Positions 19,862 through 30,800 of a DNA stretch of 64,000 nucleotides are shown here, piece after piece. The notes below the pieces were generated by a model. It made no database searches and was not told the DNA's origin. It saw only the letters and a list, made by a program, of their open reading frames with translations. The position numbers and the translations under genes are program-made. The number at the start of each line of letters is the position of its first letter. The stretch's first letter is position 1. Source of the DNA: Gimesia maris (GTDB taxonomy: Bacteria > Planctomycetota > Planctomycetia > Planctomycetales > Planctomycetaceae); assembly GCF_008298035.1 (NCBI RefSeq), contig NZ_CP042910.1:6634001-6698000 (forward strand), given 5' to 3'.

Positions 19862-22800
19862 TTACCTGTAATAGATGAATTCTTTTGTATTAAACAGGGT
19901 ATGCGAAATCTGTTTCCAGACGCCTGGATCTGCCAGCAGATACGATTCGTCTTCGCTGCCCCCCAGTTCTTGTACGAGTTCAATCCAGCGATGTAATTCC
20001 TGTTGATCCGGTTCTCGTCCATATCCTTTTTGAAACATCCGCTGCATACGCGTTTCGACGGTATCAGCTGGCTGCTGAACCAAACGTGTTGACCACTCTT
20101 CTGCCTGTGCCATCACGAAGGGATCATTCATCAGAATCAAAGCCTGATTCGGCACATTTGTGACGTCCCTCTTCCCGGTTGGCAGTTTCAGGTCCGGTAA
20201 ATTGAACCCCACCAGGAACCGGGGTGGATCCATAATCGACATCCTCAAATAAATAGAACGCCTGCCTCCCCCATCCACCGGACCACTGAAGAGCCGCTTG
20301 GCTGCATCTTCTTTGGATCGAGGCGGATCAACAGGGCGACCATACAATCGACGATCCAGGCGTCCTGATACAGCGAGCAGAGAATCGCGAATTGCTTCCG
20401 CTTCGAGTCTCCTGGTTGGATAGTGGTGCCACAAATGATTATCCGGATCCACATTGCGTGCTGCCTCGTCCATCTTTCCCGATTGACGAAAGGCCCGCGT
20501 CATGACCAGACGGCGAATCAGGCGTTTTGTCGACCAGCCATCACTGATAAACTCTCGCGCCAGATAATCGAGAAGTTCAGGATGGTTTGGCTGGGCTCCC
20601 AGATGCCCAAAATCGTTTGGCGTTCGTACCAGACCAGTTCCAAAGATCCATTGCCAAACCCGATTCACATAAACCCGCGCTGTCAGCGGGTGATCCGGGC
20701 TGATCAGAAATTCAGCCAGCTCTAGTCTGCCACTCCCCTGACTCTGCTGGACTGAATGACGGCCTGCAAACACTTCCAGAAAGTCGGGTTCGATCAGCGG
20801 TCCGAGTTCGTCGACATTTCCGCGAACATTCAATGGATATTTTGCTGAGATCATTCCACGTTCATCCATACTGTTGGCGGTATGAGCAAACGTGATCTGA
20901 TCTTCCACTCTGCGATATTCTGAAAGTAACTCGGCCAGACCTGAGACTGATTCTGGTGAATTATTTAACAGCTTCTTTTCCAGCAGCCAGTTGATGAGTT
21001 CGATGTCAGCCACCGTCGCTTGATCGTCAGTCCAGCGCTGGACAGCGGAAGATAACCAGTCACCGATTCGATCACAGGCTTCTCCTCGATCCTCGGGAAC
21101 AGTCTTGCCATATAGAGGCGCAAAGCGGGCCAGCTCATCCGCTGGTGTCCCCGCTGCGTCATGCGAGACAATGCCTGTCAGGCTGAACCAGCTGCGTTTC
21201 TCAAAACCATAATCGTCTGCAGGCAACAGATTGCCTCCCGCGCGGGTTTTTCCAGTACGTGGCGGAAAATCCGGATTCAGATCGCTGGTCGCAACTTCAA
21301 ACATCAGTCGCTGAATTCCATTGACCAGCGGACGGTCAGCGAACGTTTGCCACTCGGTCTGCTCCCGATCAAAGAAAATGACATTCTCTGTCTGAAAAGC
21401 ATTATCGGGAACTCGCAGAAAGCCGCTCCACTCACCCCCTGCCAGATTCAGACTGATCATTTTTCCCGAAATATCCCGCTCTGAGGGAGGTCTGATCGCG
21501 CCCGGTAATTTCGAAGACAAGGCATGCGTGTGATAACCACGAGTCAAAAGACGCTGTACGACTCGCTCCTCCTTCAGAGAAATCAGAGGAACGCCATCAC
21601 TAACATAACCATGGCGTATTCCGTCTCCTTCTGTTTGCCAGCCTTTCGGAAAACCTGGTTTTTCAAAGCGTGTGACATACTCAAATCGCTTAGAATTTTC
21701 CCGTTGATGTGTCTCGCTGACGGTTTGCCAGTCCTGGGACAATTCATGCCACATCTTCTGCAACTCTTCGGCTTGCGAACAATTCAGCAATCGTTGTGCA
21801 GGGTAGGCAACCTCGCCTGACTTCAATTCTTCTTTCTTTTTTGACTGATTTGTTTCCAGTTTGAAAACATCTCGCCAGAGTCGGGAACGAGGGCTGTCCG
21901 ATTTCTCTGTGACCGCCTGGCGAATCTCACTACCAAACTGCTGAGCCTGTGCGCGCCAGACGGGCTTCAATTCCTGATGAATTTTATTTCGCAGTTGTTT
22001 GAGTTTTTCGATTGTTTTTTCATGCTTACCAGGTGCATCAATCACGCGTGACGTCCAGCGGGGTGTCATGAAGACTGCGGCGAGCGAATAGTAATCCCGC
22101 TGCGAAATGGCATCCAGCTTGTGATCGTGGCATCGCGCACAAGCTACCGTGCTGGCGAGAAACGCTTTCGAGAAAGCATCGATCTTGTTATTGATCATCT
22201 CCTGATGAATACCATTGAAATTCACACTGTCGCCGTGCCGATGTTCTCCCATGTGATAAAACATGGGGCCGATCAGGCTTTCCTGAAATCCGCTGTTTTC
22301 GTCAATGCGAGGCTGCTGTAGCAGATCGCCGGCTATCTGCTCTCGCACCAGCTGATCAAACCCCACATCCTGATTGAAAGCCCGAATCAGATAATCGCGA
22401 TATTCCCATGATCCTTTTGCCGGATTATCCCATTCATATCCATAGGTATCGGTGTACCGCACCACGTCCATCCAGTGCCGTGCAATGCGCTCCCCAAAAT
22501 GAGGTGAAGACAGCAGATGATCGACGAGCCTCTCATAGGCAGCCTCGGGATTCTGTTTCGCATCTGCTGCGAACTGTTTTACCAGTTGCGGAGTGGGAGG
22601 CAGCCCGGTCAGGACAAAGGACAGACGCCGAACCAGAATTTCTGGCTCGGCAGCAGGTGCAGGTTGCAGCTGTACCTTACGCAGCTTTTCCAGAAGAAAT
22701 CGGTCGACAGGAAGAGACGACCAGCTGTTCTCCTTCAAATCAGGAGGTCTCGCATCCTGCAGAGGTTGCAGGCTCCACCACTTGCGTCGTTTTTCGAAAA

Positions 22801-23245
22801 TGGTTTTCCATGAGAGGGATGCGGCTTCTTTCACCGTGGGTGCCCGATCGCGCGAGTCGGGCGCTCCCAGTTCGACCCACTTGACGAAATCAGCGATGAC
22901 CTCATCAGACAGTTTCTTGCCGGGAGGCATCTTAAATGATTCGTGCTTGAGCGCCTCCAACAGCAGACTCTCATCCACTTTGTGAGGCACGACTGCTGCA
23001 CCGGTTTCTCCCCCGGAACGAATCGCATCACGGCTATCAACCCGCAATCCCCCTTTGACAGCAGAAGTGGCTGCAGAATGACATTCGTAGCAGTGCTCGA
23101 TCAGTACCGGGCGAATTTTTGACTCAAAGAGTTCCAGACCAGGAGTCCGTTTCTCTGCCGTTGCCCCTTCGCTGGTGAAGAACACCTGCGAAGCAAAGCA
23201 GGCAACAACAAATACAAGCAGATTACAACGACAGGCCGGAAGCAT
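19862..23245 (-). CDS. PSD1 cytochrome c / DUF1549 / DUF1553 protein, long form
   Basis: A 1127-residue exported protein (signal at about 1-29). It starts with a planctomycete-type cytochrome c (PSD1) domain: Cys52-Y-E-Cys55-His56 followed by KGGLRVDSRDAI. DUF1549 follows ([50 protein letters not shown]). A ~350-residue middle region separates it from DUF1553 (HPLTARVYVNRVWQWIFGTGLVRTPNDFGHLG and LPTGKRDVTNVPNQALILMND). ACARCH provides a second CxxCH. The function is unproven; context in planctomycetes suggests oxidative or carbohydrate catabolism in the cell envelope. It has GGAGAG upstream of the ATG and is the first gene of the operon with DUF1501. Confidence 0.9.
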   Translation of the reverse strand: MLPACRCNLLVFVVACFASQVFFTSEGATAEKRTPGLELFESKIRPVLIEHCYECHSAATSAVKGGLRVDSRDAIRSGGETGAAVVPHKVDESLLLEALKHESFKMPPGKKLSDEVIADFVKWVELGAPDSRDRAPTVKEAASLSWKTIFEKRRKWWSLQPLQDARPPDLKENSWSSLPVDRFLLEKLRKVQLQPAPAAEPEILVRRLSFVLTGLPPTPQLVKQFAADAKQNPEAAYERLVDHLLSSPHFGERIARHWMDVVRYTDTYGYEWDNPAKGSWEYRDYLIRAFNQDVGFDQLVREQIAGDLLQQPRIDENSGFQESLIGPMFYHMGEHRHGDSVNFNGIHQEMINNKIDAFSKAFLASTVACARCHDHKLDAISQRDYYSLAAVFMTPRWTSRVIDAPGKHEKTIEKLKQLRNKIHQELKPVWRAQAQQFGSEIRQAVTEKSDSPRSRLWRDVFKLETNQSKKKEELKSGEVAYPAQRLLNCSQAEELQKMWHELSQDWQTVSETHQRENSKRFEYVTRFEKPGFPKGWQTEGDGIRHGYVSDGVPLISLKEERVVQRLLTRGYHTHALSSKLPGAIRPPSERDISGKMISLNLAGGEWSGFLRVPDNAFQTENVIFFDREQTEWQTFADRPLVNGIQRLMFEVATSDLNPDFPPRTGKTRAGGNLLPADDYGFEKRSWFSLTGIVSHDAAGTPADELARFAPLYGKTVPEDRGEACDRIGDWLSSAVQRWTDDQATVADIELINWLLEKKLLNNSPESVSGLAELLSEYRRVEDQITFAHTANSMDERGMISAKYPLNVRGNVDELGPLIEPDFLEVFAGRHSVQQSQGSGRLELAEFLISPDHPLTARVYVNRVWQWIFGTGLVRTPNDFGHLGAQPNHPELLDYLAREFISDGWSTKRLIRRLVMTRAFRQSGKMDEAARNVDPDNHLWHHYPTRRLEAEAIRDSLLAVSGRLDRRLYGRPVDPPRSKEDAAKRLFSGPVDGGGRRSIYLRMSIMDPPRFLVGFNLPDLKLPTGKRDVTNVPNQALILMNDPFVMAQAEEWSTRLVQQPADTVETRMQRMFQKGYGREPDQQELHRWIELVQELGGSEDESYLLADPGVWKQISHTLFNTKEFIYYR

Positions 23246-23391
23246 CTGATCTCTCCGGAAGGAAAATTGACTGACTGCTTATCTGAAAATGAAAACCGGC
23301 ACAATCACATCAAAGAACATTTATCAGTCATCATCTTATGGTACGGCTGAAGGAAACTCAACATAACAGCTGACATTCAACTGGGAACTCA

Positions 23392-24639
23392 CTATTTCGT
23401 TTCCTGCGTTTTCAGACCCTGATCCAGTTCCAGTACCTTGCCAATAATTCGTTCTTCAACATCCGGCTTGTACGGGCGACTCGCTTCGTACCCCCCTTCC
23501 AGCAGGACCCGCTTGCTGGGAATGTATCCTGAATACACGTTCGAATAACCGGCGACCCAGATGGCAGGTCCCTCAGGATCAAACAGTTCCTGTTTGATCC
23601 GCAAAGAATAATCTATCACCACTTCGGTCCCCAAAGCAACCAGCGTCAGGTCGTTTCCAAATTGAATCACCTGCACCGGATAGTTCCAGGGATCACGTTT
23701 CTTTTCAGGCAGATATTCCAGTTCGACCGTTCCGTATGCAGTTTTCAACGGCCCATGTAATACGCGCTGATGTAGCGGAGTTCGCTGATTTACTTCCAGA
23801 GCTGCTTCAATCGAAGTTGCCAGCGAACGACCATGCTTATGAGCATAATGCAGTTCGCTGCGGGGATAGGGGTTCTGATCGCCACCACAGCCCATCATAA
23901 ACAGTGCCGTCACACCGGGGTGATCTTTCTCGAAATACTCTTGCGCAAATCCGGCATAATCCCCCAGCCACTTGCGAAAGCCCATTGTTGTATTGTGACA
24001 GGCGTAACCAAACATCACGGCATTCAATTTTCCGTTGGTGTCATCCACTCTCAATACAGGAACCTGGTGATCCACACGCCCGTCTGGATTGGGATGATTG
24101 CGATATCCGGTCGCCGTCGGTGTGCGACGGTTCATCGCAACCGAACACCGTGCTGCCGACCAACTCAGTCTGGCCGGTTGCATTTTCTCCAGCGCTGTAC
24201 CAACTGTCTTAACCAGTGTGACGACAAGATCATCATAATACTCTGTCGCATCCTCACGACCATAAGCAGGACCACAATGCGTATGTGAGGCGTTCATCAG
24301 CAAGGACTGAGGAGGTAATTGATATTGTTCCTGAACCTGACTGGTTACATCTGCCCGTAACTGTTCAATCACACCGATCAGATCCAGCGTCAGAAATACG
24401 GCCCGGTTCCCTGCTGCATCTTCGACTGCCAAAGCTTTAGCAAACAAATCCTGTTCGGTACCTTCCGCGGGTTCTTTACGCCCGGCATAACCGGCCATTC
24501 GCAACGGTTTTTCAGGAGTAATTTTAGCCGAAGCAACACCCGCCTTCCATTCGGTCGGTTCCGGCTTCGCAGGGTCCGCCGCCAGCGTAATGAGACATTG
24601 ACTGAAAACAACTGCCAGACTGAATAAGAAGCGACGCAT
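23392..24639 (-). CDS. Neutral/alkaline non-lysosomal ceramidase-like protein
   Basis: A 415-residue exported protein with signal RRFLFSLAVVFSQCLITLAA at the N-terminus. KAGVASAKITPEKPLRMAGY, LFAKALAVED, LLMNASHTHCGP and GYACHNTTM match the ceramidase-type N-terminal domain (PF04734), with His residues for zinc. Family enzymes hydrolyse the amide bond of ceramides, but most planctomycete members are uncharacterised and may act on other lipids or amides; the usual C-terminal ceramidase domain is short or absent here. The open frame reaches back to 24834, but the signal peptide and AGGAAAG upstream fix the start at 24639. Confidence 0.82.
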   Translation of the reverse strand: MRRFLFSLAVVFSQCLITLAADPAKPEPTEWKAGVASAKITPEKPLRMAGYAGRKEPAEGTEQDLFAKALAVEDAAGNRAVFLTLDLIGVIEQLRADVTSQVQEQYQLPPQSLLMNASHTHCGPAYGREDATEYYDDLVVTLVKTVGTALEKMQPARLSWSAARCSVAMNRRTPTATGYRNHPNPDGRVDHQVPVLRVDDTNGKLNAVMFGYACHNTTMGFRKWLGDYAGFAQEYFEKDHPGVTALFMMGCGGDQNPYPRSELHYAHKHGRSLATSIEAALEVNQRTPLHQRVLHGPLKTAYGTVELEYLPEKKRDPWNYPVQVIQFGNDLTLVALGTEVVIDYSLRIKQELFDPEGPAIWVAGYSNVYSGYIPSKRVLLEGGYEASRPYKPDVEERIIGKVLELDQGLKTQETK

Positions 24640-24797
24640 GCTGAGAGCTTTCCTGAGGTCGGGTGAGCGTGATGCATTCCGAGATGACTCGAACGCGGAA
24701 TGAAGTATGTCCTCGATCCTAACCTGCATGAACTCTGGGATCAAGAAAATAAGCAAAATCCGTGCGGAGCTTCTGTTCCGGTTCAACCAAGCCTGCG

Positions 24798-26165
24798 TTA
24801 TTCGCGCAGTGCATTTTGCCCTTTGCGGGAGCAATCGATCGATTCTGCCAGAATACGTGCTGCTTCCTGACCAGCATGAAAGCCCGACGAATTTTCGGCT
24901 TCAACATAGTCTACATAAAACGTGGCTTTTCGCTGCCATTGTTGAGCGGCTTTCATTTTGTCTTCCGCGACACCGTTCGCCTTAGCAGCATTTATATCAT
25001 CAATGAGATCAATCACCGCATCAAGGGCTATCTTTACCAGTTTCTGATGACGGGCCTGAATATTCTCCGTACGGGCAATCAATTCCTGATCTCCAGTTTT
25101 ATGGCAGGTTCCACAGGCTGCGTTCACATTCAACAAAGGGCTGCGAATGTGATGATCGCTGATTTTCATCGCTCCCACACGTTTATAAGCCATATGACAG
25201 TCAGCGCAGGCAACTCCAGCCCGAGAATGAATTCCCTGTGACCAAAGTTCAAATTCCGGATGCTGTGCCTTCAGCATCGGTGCACCAGTTTCCGCGTGTG
25301 TCCAGTCCTTAAAACCTGAACTCTCAAAATGAGAGTACGCTGCATCTACGGTCAGTCCCTCCGTCCAGGGATAAGTCAGGCGTTTCTCATCACCTTGAAA
25401 ATAATATTCAACGTGACACTGTCCACACACAAAAGAACGCATTTCCTGACGAGTAGCATCGCGATTGACATCATAGTCTTGAACTCCTTGTGACTTTTTA
25501 AAGGCGGCAATACCTTCCATAAAAGCTGGGCGTGTAATCCGAAGTGCCATGGTTTCTGGCTCATGGCAGTCTATGCAGGCCACTGGATGTTTCACATGCG
25601 CTTTTGCTTCCATATAAGGCAACGCATTTAATTTTTCAAAACCGGCATGGATGTCTCCCTCACCCAGTTCTTTCATGGGAACATAAGTGGAAGCATGACA
25701 GTGAATACAGGTACCGGGTTGCCCGACTTTCTGTCGCTCTGTGTAGATCTGGTCGGTCAGCATATAAGCGTGCCCCCGTTTTTCCCGATAATCTTTGGAA
25801 AAGGCATAGCCAGCCCATAATCGTTTTAATTGAGGAATACGTTCGATCTTGCTGCGGGAAACCAGATCACGGGGATCTTCATCGGTGGGAGTCCGGGGTA
25901 TCGCTTCACTTCCACCATAAGTGGTCTGAATCATGTCGACAGTTTTGAGGTAATCATCATATTGCAACGGAAAATTCCGTCCCCAGACTGCAGGATCAGC
26001 GGTATTATCATCAATGTCTACGACTTTCAGGACGGTGGTCCGTGCTTCCTGCTGTCGTTCAAAGATATTCGTCAGCAGATACACCACGCCAAAACAGATG
26101 CCAGCTGACAAAATTGCGATCAACAGGAGTGTCGAAAACGAAATCGAATATTTTTTTTGAGTCAT
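24798..26165 (-). CDS. nrfA: Cytochrome c nitrite reductase, pentaheme catalytic subunit
   Basis: Reduces nitrite to ammonium with six electrons outside the cytoplasmic membrane. The 455-residue product keeps an N-terminal helix (about 9-32). It has five heme motifs: CIHCH (153-157), CIDCH (197-201), CGQCH (247-251), CADCH (320-324) and CGTCH (351-355). Active-site Tyr254 follows heme 3 (CHVEYY), and His313 sits in WSQGIHS. Odd: the first motif is CxxCH, whereas classical NrfA has CxxCK giving a lysine-ligated catalytic heme. GAMKISDHHIRSPL is typical NrfA. It lies 43 bases after nrfH on the same strand. Confidence 0.93.
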   Translation of the reverse strand: MTQKKYSISFSTLLLIAILSAGICFGVVYLLTNIFERQQEARTTVLKVVDIDDNTADPAVWGRNFPLQYDDYLKTVDMIQTTYGGSEAIPRTPTDEDPRDLVSRSKIERIPQLKRLWAGYAFSKDYREKRGHAYMLTDQIYTERQKVGQPGTCIHCHASTYVPMKELGEGDIHAGFEKLNALPYMEAKAHVKHPVACIDCHEPETMALRITRPAFMEGIAAFKKSQGVQDYDVNRDATRQEMRSFVCGQCHVEYYFQGDEKRLTYPWTEGLTVDAAYSHFESSGFKDWTHAETGAPMLKAQHPEFELWSQGIHSRAGVACADCHMAYKRVGAMKISDHHIRSPLLNVNAACGTCHKTGDQELIARTENIQARHQKLVKIALDAVIDLIDDINAAKANGVAEDKMKAAQQWQRKATFYVDYVEAENSSGFHAGQEAARILAESIDCSRKGQNALRE

Positions 26166-26208
26166 ACTTCATTCCAGTTTACACAAATCGACGCGAAGCC
26201 GCTTAAAT

Positions 26209-26709
26209 TCAGGTGTCATGCCCGACAGTTGAGTGACAGCGGATACAGGAATTGGACTCGAGATTTTCCACTGCCGACTGATTTAACTCTCCAACAGCCC
26301 GAATATCGATCTGATGTACCAGATCCGCGTGACAATTCCGACAGGCCTGTTCGGTAATCCGTCGGTTGTAATCAGTAATCCTCAGGTTCTCTTCATAATT
26401 ACCGGTTGTGAAAGCCAGAGAGTGAAAGAAACCATTGCGGGCTTTACAGTAGTAGGCTGAAGCAGCACTGTCATGCGGGGAGTGACAGTCATTGCAGGCT
26501 GCAAACTTTCCATGCGATGATTTTACCCATGCATCGAAGTGCCCCTGCATCACATGGCAGTTAGCACATGATTGAGAATCAGATCTGAGATAAGAGGCTC
26601 CTTTGGCATAACCAAAGGTAAATGTCCCCACACCGACAATCGCACCAATAAAAATAGCGATAATCAGGTAGAGTACTGTTTCTCGTTTCAGTTTATGTAT
26701 CATCTGCAT
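26209..26709 (-). CDS. nrfH: Cytochrome c nitrite reductase, tetraheme membrane subunit
   Basis: Takes electrons from the quinol pool and passes them to NrfA. The 166-residue protein has one N-terminal membrane helix (about 11-34). Four heme motifs of the NapC/NrfH family follow: CANCH (48-52), CNDCH (72-76), CRNCH (123-127) and CIRCH (155-159). The segment CHVMQGHFDAW after heme 1 is the NrfH signature, with the methionine expected to ligate heme 1. I start at ATG 26709; the preceding in-frame TTG and the ATG at 26703 are alternatives. It forms an nrfHA operon. No regulator or other nitrogen-cycle gene is adjacent. Confidence 0.92.
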   Translation of the reverse strand: MQMIHKLKRETVLYLIIAIFIGAIVGVGTFTFGYAKGASYLRSDSQSCANCHVMQGHFDAWVKSSHGKFAACNDCHSPHDSAASAYYCKARNGFFHSLAFTTGNYEENLRITDYNRRITEQACRNCHADLVHQIDIRAVGELNQSAVENLESNSCIRCHSTVGHDT

Positions 26710-26953
26710 CAATCACAGAAAGAAAACACACTTGAAAGAACTGGCAGTGAAGACTGAATTCGTGGAATCAAGTCTGTAGTTTTTTTAGTAAAATGCAAGG
26801 ATATATATCTGGCATCTCATAATTAACTCGATCTTCTCCTGAAATAACGATTTGTGACTGCTTTTCTGTTACCGATCCGCGCGTTATTATTTTGTGTAGT
26901 GTAATATTTTGAATCCACAAAATCGTCAGCCCCTGCTGTTCGGAGTCCCCACC

Positions 26954-27808
26954 ATGAAATATCTTTGTCTTACTGTGTTTGCCCTGTTCTCACTGGCAGC
27001 GGCACCAATTGAAACTCCTGAGCCAACAGAAAGCATTGCCATCTGGCCGGATCGCCCGCTGCTGGACAAGAGTGACGATGAAGTCAAATACAGCAATATC
27101 ATTCGCATTACCAAAGTCAATCGACCGGCAATTGAATTCTATAAAGCTCCCGATGCGAAACCAAATGCCCCTGCAGTCGTCATCTTCCCTGGTGGCGGAT
27201 ACAACATCCTTGCATATGATCTGGAAGGAACCGAAATCGCCGAATGGCTGAATTCGATCGGCATTCATGCGATCGTTGTCAAATACACGGTTCCCGGCAA
27301 CCAGCGAGAAGCCGCTCTCAAAGATGCCCAACGTGCCTTGGGAATTGTTCGCAGTAAGGCCAGAGAGTGGGGCATCAACCCGAATGAAATCGGTGTGCTC
27401 GGCTTTTCCGCCGGCGGCCACCTGGCTGCGAATCTCTCGACGAACTATGAGAAACGCAACTATGAAGTGATTGACGAAGCCGACAAACTCAGCTGTCGTC
27501 CCGACTTCACGGTCCTCATCTATCCCGCATATATCTACAAAGAGGATGACAAACGACAGTCAGCCCCCGAGATCAAAGTCGATGCGAAGACACCCCCTGC
27601 GTTCATCGTGCAGACTCTGGATGACCGCCGCCTGGTCGACAGTGCTTTCAACTACACCCGCGACCTGAAAGACGCCAGGGTTGACGGTGAACTGCATCTC
27701 TATGCCAATGGAGGCCATGGATACGGGATGCGTCCATCAGATAATCCTGTTTCAGGCTGGCCTGAACTCTGTGGTAAATGGATCAAACGCACCACGCAGC
27801 AGGATTAA
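26954..27808 (+). CDS. Exported alpha/beta-hydrolase (esterase, Aes/BD-FAE-like)
   Basis: A 284-residue protein with a signal peptide ending near SLAAA, an oxyanion motif FPGGGY (78-83), nucleophile Ser152 in GFSAGGH, an Asp in LDDRRLV and a His in GGHGYG, which completes a catalytic triad. It resembles exported acetyl-esterases of polysaccharide degradation; the substrate is inferred only. An upstream TTG extends the frame, but the ATG at 26954 has GGAG at proper distance and starts the signal peptide. Convergent with the large heme protein, 18 bases apart. Confidence 0.87.
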   Translation: MKYLCLTVFALFSLAAAPIETPEPTESIAIWPDRPLLDKSDDEVKYSNIIRITKVNRPAIEFYKAPDAKPNAPAVVIFPGGGYNILAYDLEGTEIAEWLNSIGIHAIVVKYTVPGNQREAALKDAQRALGIVRSKAREWGINPNEIGVLGFSAGGHLAANLSTNYEKRNYEVIDEADKLSCRPDFTVLIYPAYIYKEDDKRQSAPEIKVDAKTPPAFIVQTLDDRRLVDSAFNYTRDLKDARVDGELHLYANGGHGYGMRPSDNPVSGWPELCGKWIKRTTQQD

Positions 27809-27826
27809 TGAACCGTCAGACAATCC

Positions 27827-30800
27827 TCAGGGCCCGCCGACAACCTTGAAGCGGCCCTCGGGGGATTGACTGGCTTTCTGGAATTCGACCCGCAACCCCA
27901 GATCACCGCGCTGGCTGCGATCCACTTCAAATGTCAACTGGTTGCGACCGGTCGGCAGAACCAGTAACGTCGATTCTTCAACAGGAATTGAAGTTCCATT
28001 CTGCCAGACTTTGAGTCCTTTTACCGAATTCAGTTTCAGCTGCACGTTGCCTGCCTGATTCACGTCCACAAAAGCAATCGCCTGCGTCAGCGGTTTTTCT
28101 AAATTCAAATCAGCAGTCGGCAGCGTTCCGTTTACCATACTGTAGGCAGCGACTCCCGTATCAGCCAGGGTTTTGAATTCGTGCATCTGCTCTGCCGTCA
28201 AAGGTTCATCCGCTCCACGCACACGCCAGCGCCGCACCACCTGAGCTACATTCGTCGCATAAGGACCCGGACGCCCCAGTTCTGTCACAAACTTTACCAG
28301 GTCCAGAAATTCCTGGCGACTCTTCAACTTACTTGCCAGTCCCTGAGGCATCAATGATGGCAGCTTCTTTGTAAATTCAATCTGTTCTGCGGGAATTGTC
28401 ACCTGTTCGCCCTGTCGAGCCGCATCTTTCAGAACGACTTTCGTATCATCGTGTACCACCATAATCCCGTTATAGACGCGGCCTTCATCGGTCACGACCA
28501 TGATGCTCTCATAAAACTCCTTGATGACTTTCGACGGTCGCAGAAATGAATCCACAATATAGTCGGGCGGCGAACTGGATCCGATGGCAGCCAGATCTGG
28601 TCCAAGTACCGGTCCCGCATTGGAAATACTATGACACTTCATACACGCCAGTTCGTTGCGGCGAAAGATCTGCTCACCTCGTGCTGCATCCCCTTCTTCG
28701 CGAGCCGCTGTCGCCAGTTCGAGCACATTTTCCTTTAACAGCTGAGCTTCCAGGGAATCCTGCATGACAGCTCCTCCAAACGCGTCAATCAACGTCTGGC
28801 TGGTTTCACCTGTTTCAATCAAAGCCTGTCTGATTCGTGAAGTTACCAGCGGATGCAGCGAAGCCGCCTTTAACTCCTCCGCCAGAATCTCTCCTCCTCC
28901 TTTGCGTCGAGTAAATGCCGTTAAAATCCAGGCGGGATCTTCCTCTTTGGGATCTTCCTTCAATATCGCAGGCAGCAGTTTTGCCGCCTGCTTCAGATCA
29001 TGGGCTGCCAGACCATAGACTCCCAGCAGTTGCTGATTCATCGATTTCTTCGATTCTGCTATCGACTTCAAATAGTTCAGAGAAGCCGCATCGCCCAGCA
29101 TCCCCAGCGATTCTGCAGCCAGCTGCTTTACCTCGAAATCCGTCTCCGCCGCATTAATCTCTCGCTGCAACCGTTTTCCTTCGCGTGTCAGTTTCCATGA
29201 CCCGATCAACCGGGCCACTGATTTCTGAACCGGTAAACCCGGCACAACAGCTGAGCGACTCAACATCGAACCGATATTTCCGTTGGGGATCACGCCCCGT
29301 TCCCGCGCGGCCCGATCGAGGGCATTCAGTAAAATACTCAACGCTTCCGGCGAGATCCCTTTCCCTCCTTGAGTTTTATACTCTCGCGTCACTTCCACCA
29401 GGCTCAATACGAGTGGCTCCAGCTGATTCGCATTCGCTCGCTCGGCAACAGTCTGTGCCGGGCCTTGTAATAATTCAGCATCAATACTGCCCGCGTTTAA
29501 CAGATCAATAATCACCTCGATCGATTCATTTGACAGCAGATTTGCCAGTGCGTAATTTTTGTGGGCTGGCTTTTCAAACGTGACTTTTCCCTGTCGTTGT
29601 GGCTCTACCCAGTGTGACTGCAGACCATCAATGGTCAATTTCAATGCGTGTTCCAGATAGCGATCCATGGGAGCGTCAATTGCTTTGACAGCAATCGTGA
29701 CCGAACGCGGCTCAGGGATATACCCTGCAGTCAGAATCGCTTCCAGTCGCACCCGCGGATGCGGATCATGGATTGCCGCCTCAACCAGCTCCAGCGGATT
29801 TTTAATTTCAGGATACCAGTATCGCAGTACCCGCATGCCGGCAGCGCGGGCCCGGGCATCTTTCGCCTGCAGCACTTCACGCAGTAGCTCTTCATTGACA
29901 ACGCCAATCGTCTGATAACACCAGAGTGCTTCCAGGCGATGATGATCATAATTCGGTTCCTGGGGCACCTGTGTCAGCAGCCATTCATCCAGAGCCTGCT
30001 TCGCCTGCTGCTGGTCGGCATCATATAACACCCGTTTTACCTGCTGCCGGGTAAAGCTTTCCGGATCGCGTAAATGGGAAACCACGTTCGCGAGAGGCAC
30101 TCCCACCAGTTGCGGACGTTCCACCAGCGGACGCGATTTGTGTGTCACTCTCCAGACGCGGCCATGTGTGGTATCGCGGCGTTCATCACGAAAACTGTGC
30201 TGCATATGGCCGATCAGAGGATTGTACCAGTCCAGAATATAAGCCGCGCCATCCGGGCCCATCTTCAAATCAACGGGGCGAAAATAAGAACTGCTCGACT
30301 GAATCAACGGATCCAGCCCTTTAATCGTATAGCCGGCACCATCATCTGATACCTCATAACGGGCCACCACATGCGACTTGTACTGATTGGTCCAGATTTC
30401 CCCCTGCACTTCCGGCGGAAAATGACCACTCGCCACGAACTCCCCGCCACACTGCTTGGTTCCTTGACCGCTGGCATCATAACCCAGCTTGGCACGGCTG
30501 TTGGCAGTAAGTGGCGCACTGAAATAAAGCCGCGGGTTATCAATTACAAAAGACTGTCCCCAGTCATCAAACATATGTCCCCACGGATTCGAAGCACGAT
30601 AGTCAGCGAAGACATTCAGCTTAAGTGTACGTGGTTGAAACTGAAACACGCCCCCGTTTTCCAGACGGACGGTTCCATAAGGAGTCTCCACCTGCGTATG
30701 CATGAAGGTCCCTTCCTGAAAGTACAGCCAGCCACCTGGTCCCCAGCGCCAGGCGCTGATCGAGTGGTGATTATCTTCCGTCGCAAAACCGGTTAGAATC

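Noticed and set aside
19858..20022. N-terminal extension of the first DUF1501 protein into the PSD1 gene
   Set aside because: It would overlap the upstream gene by 160 bases and place the Tat signal 70 residues in; the ATG at 19857 has proper context.
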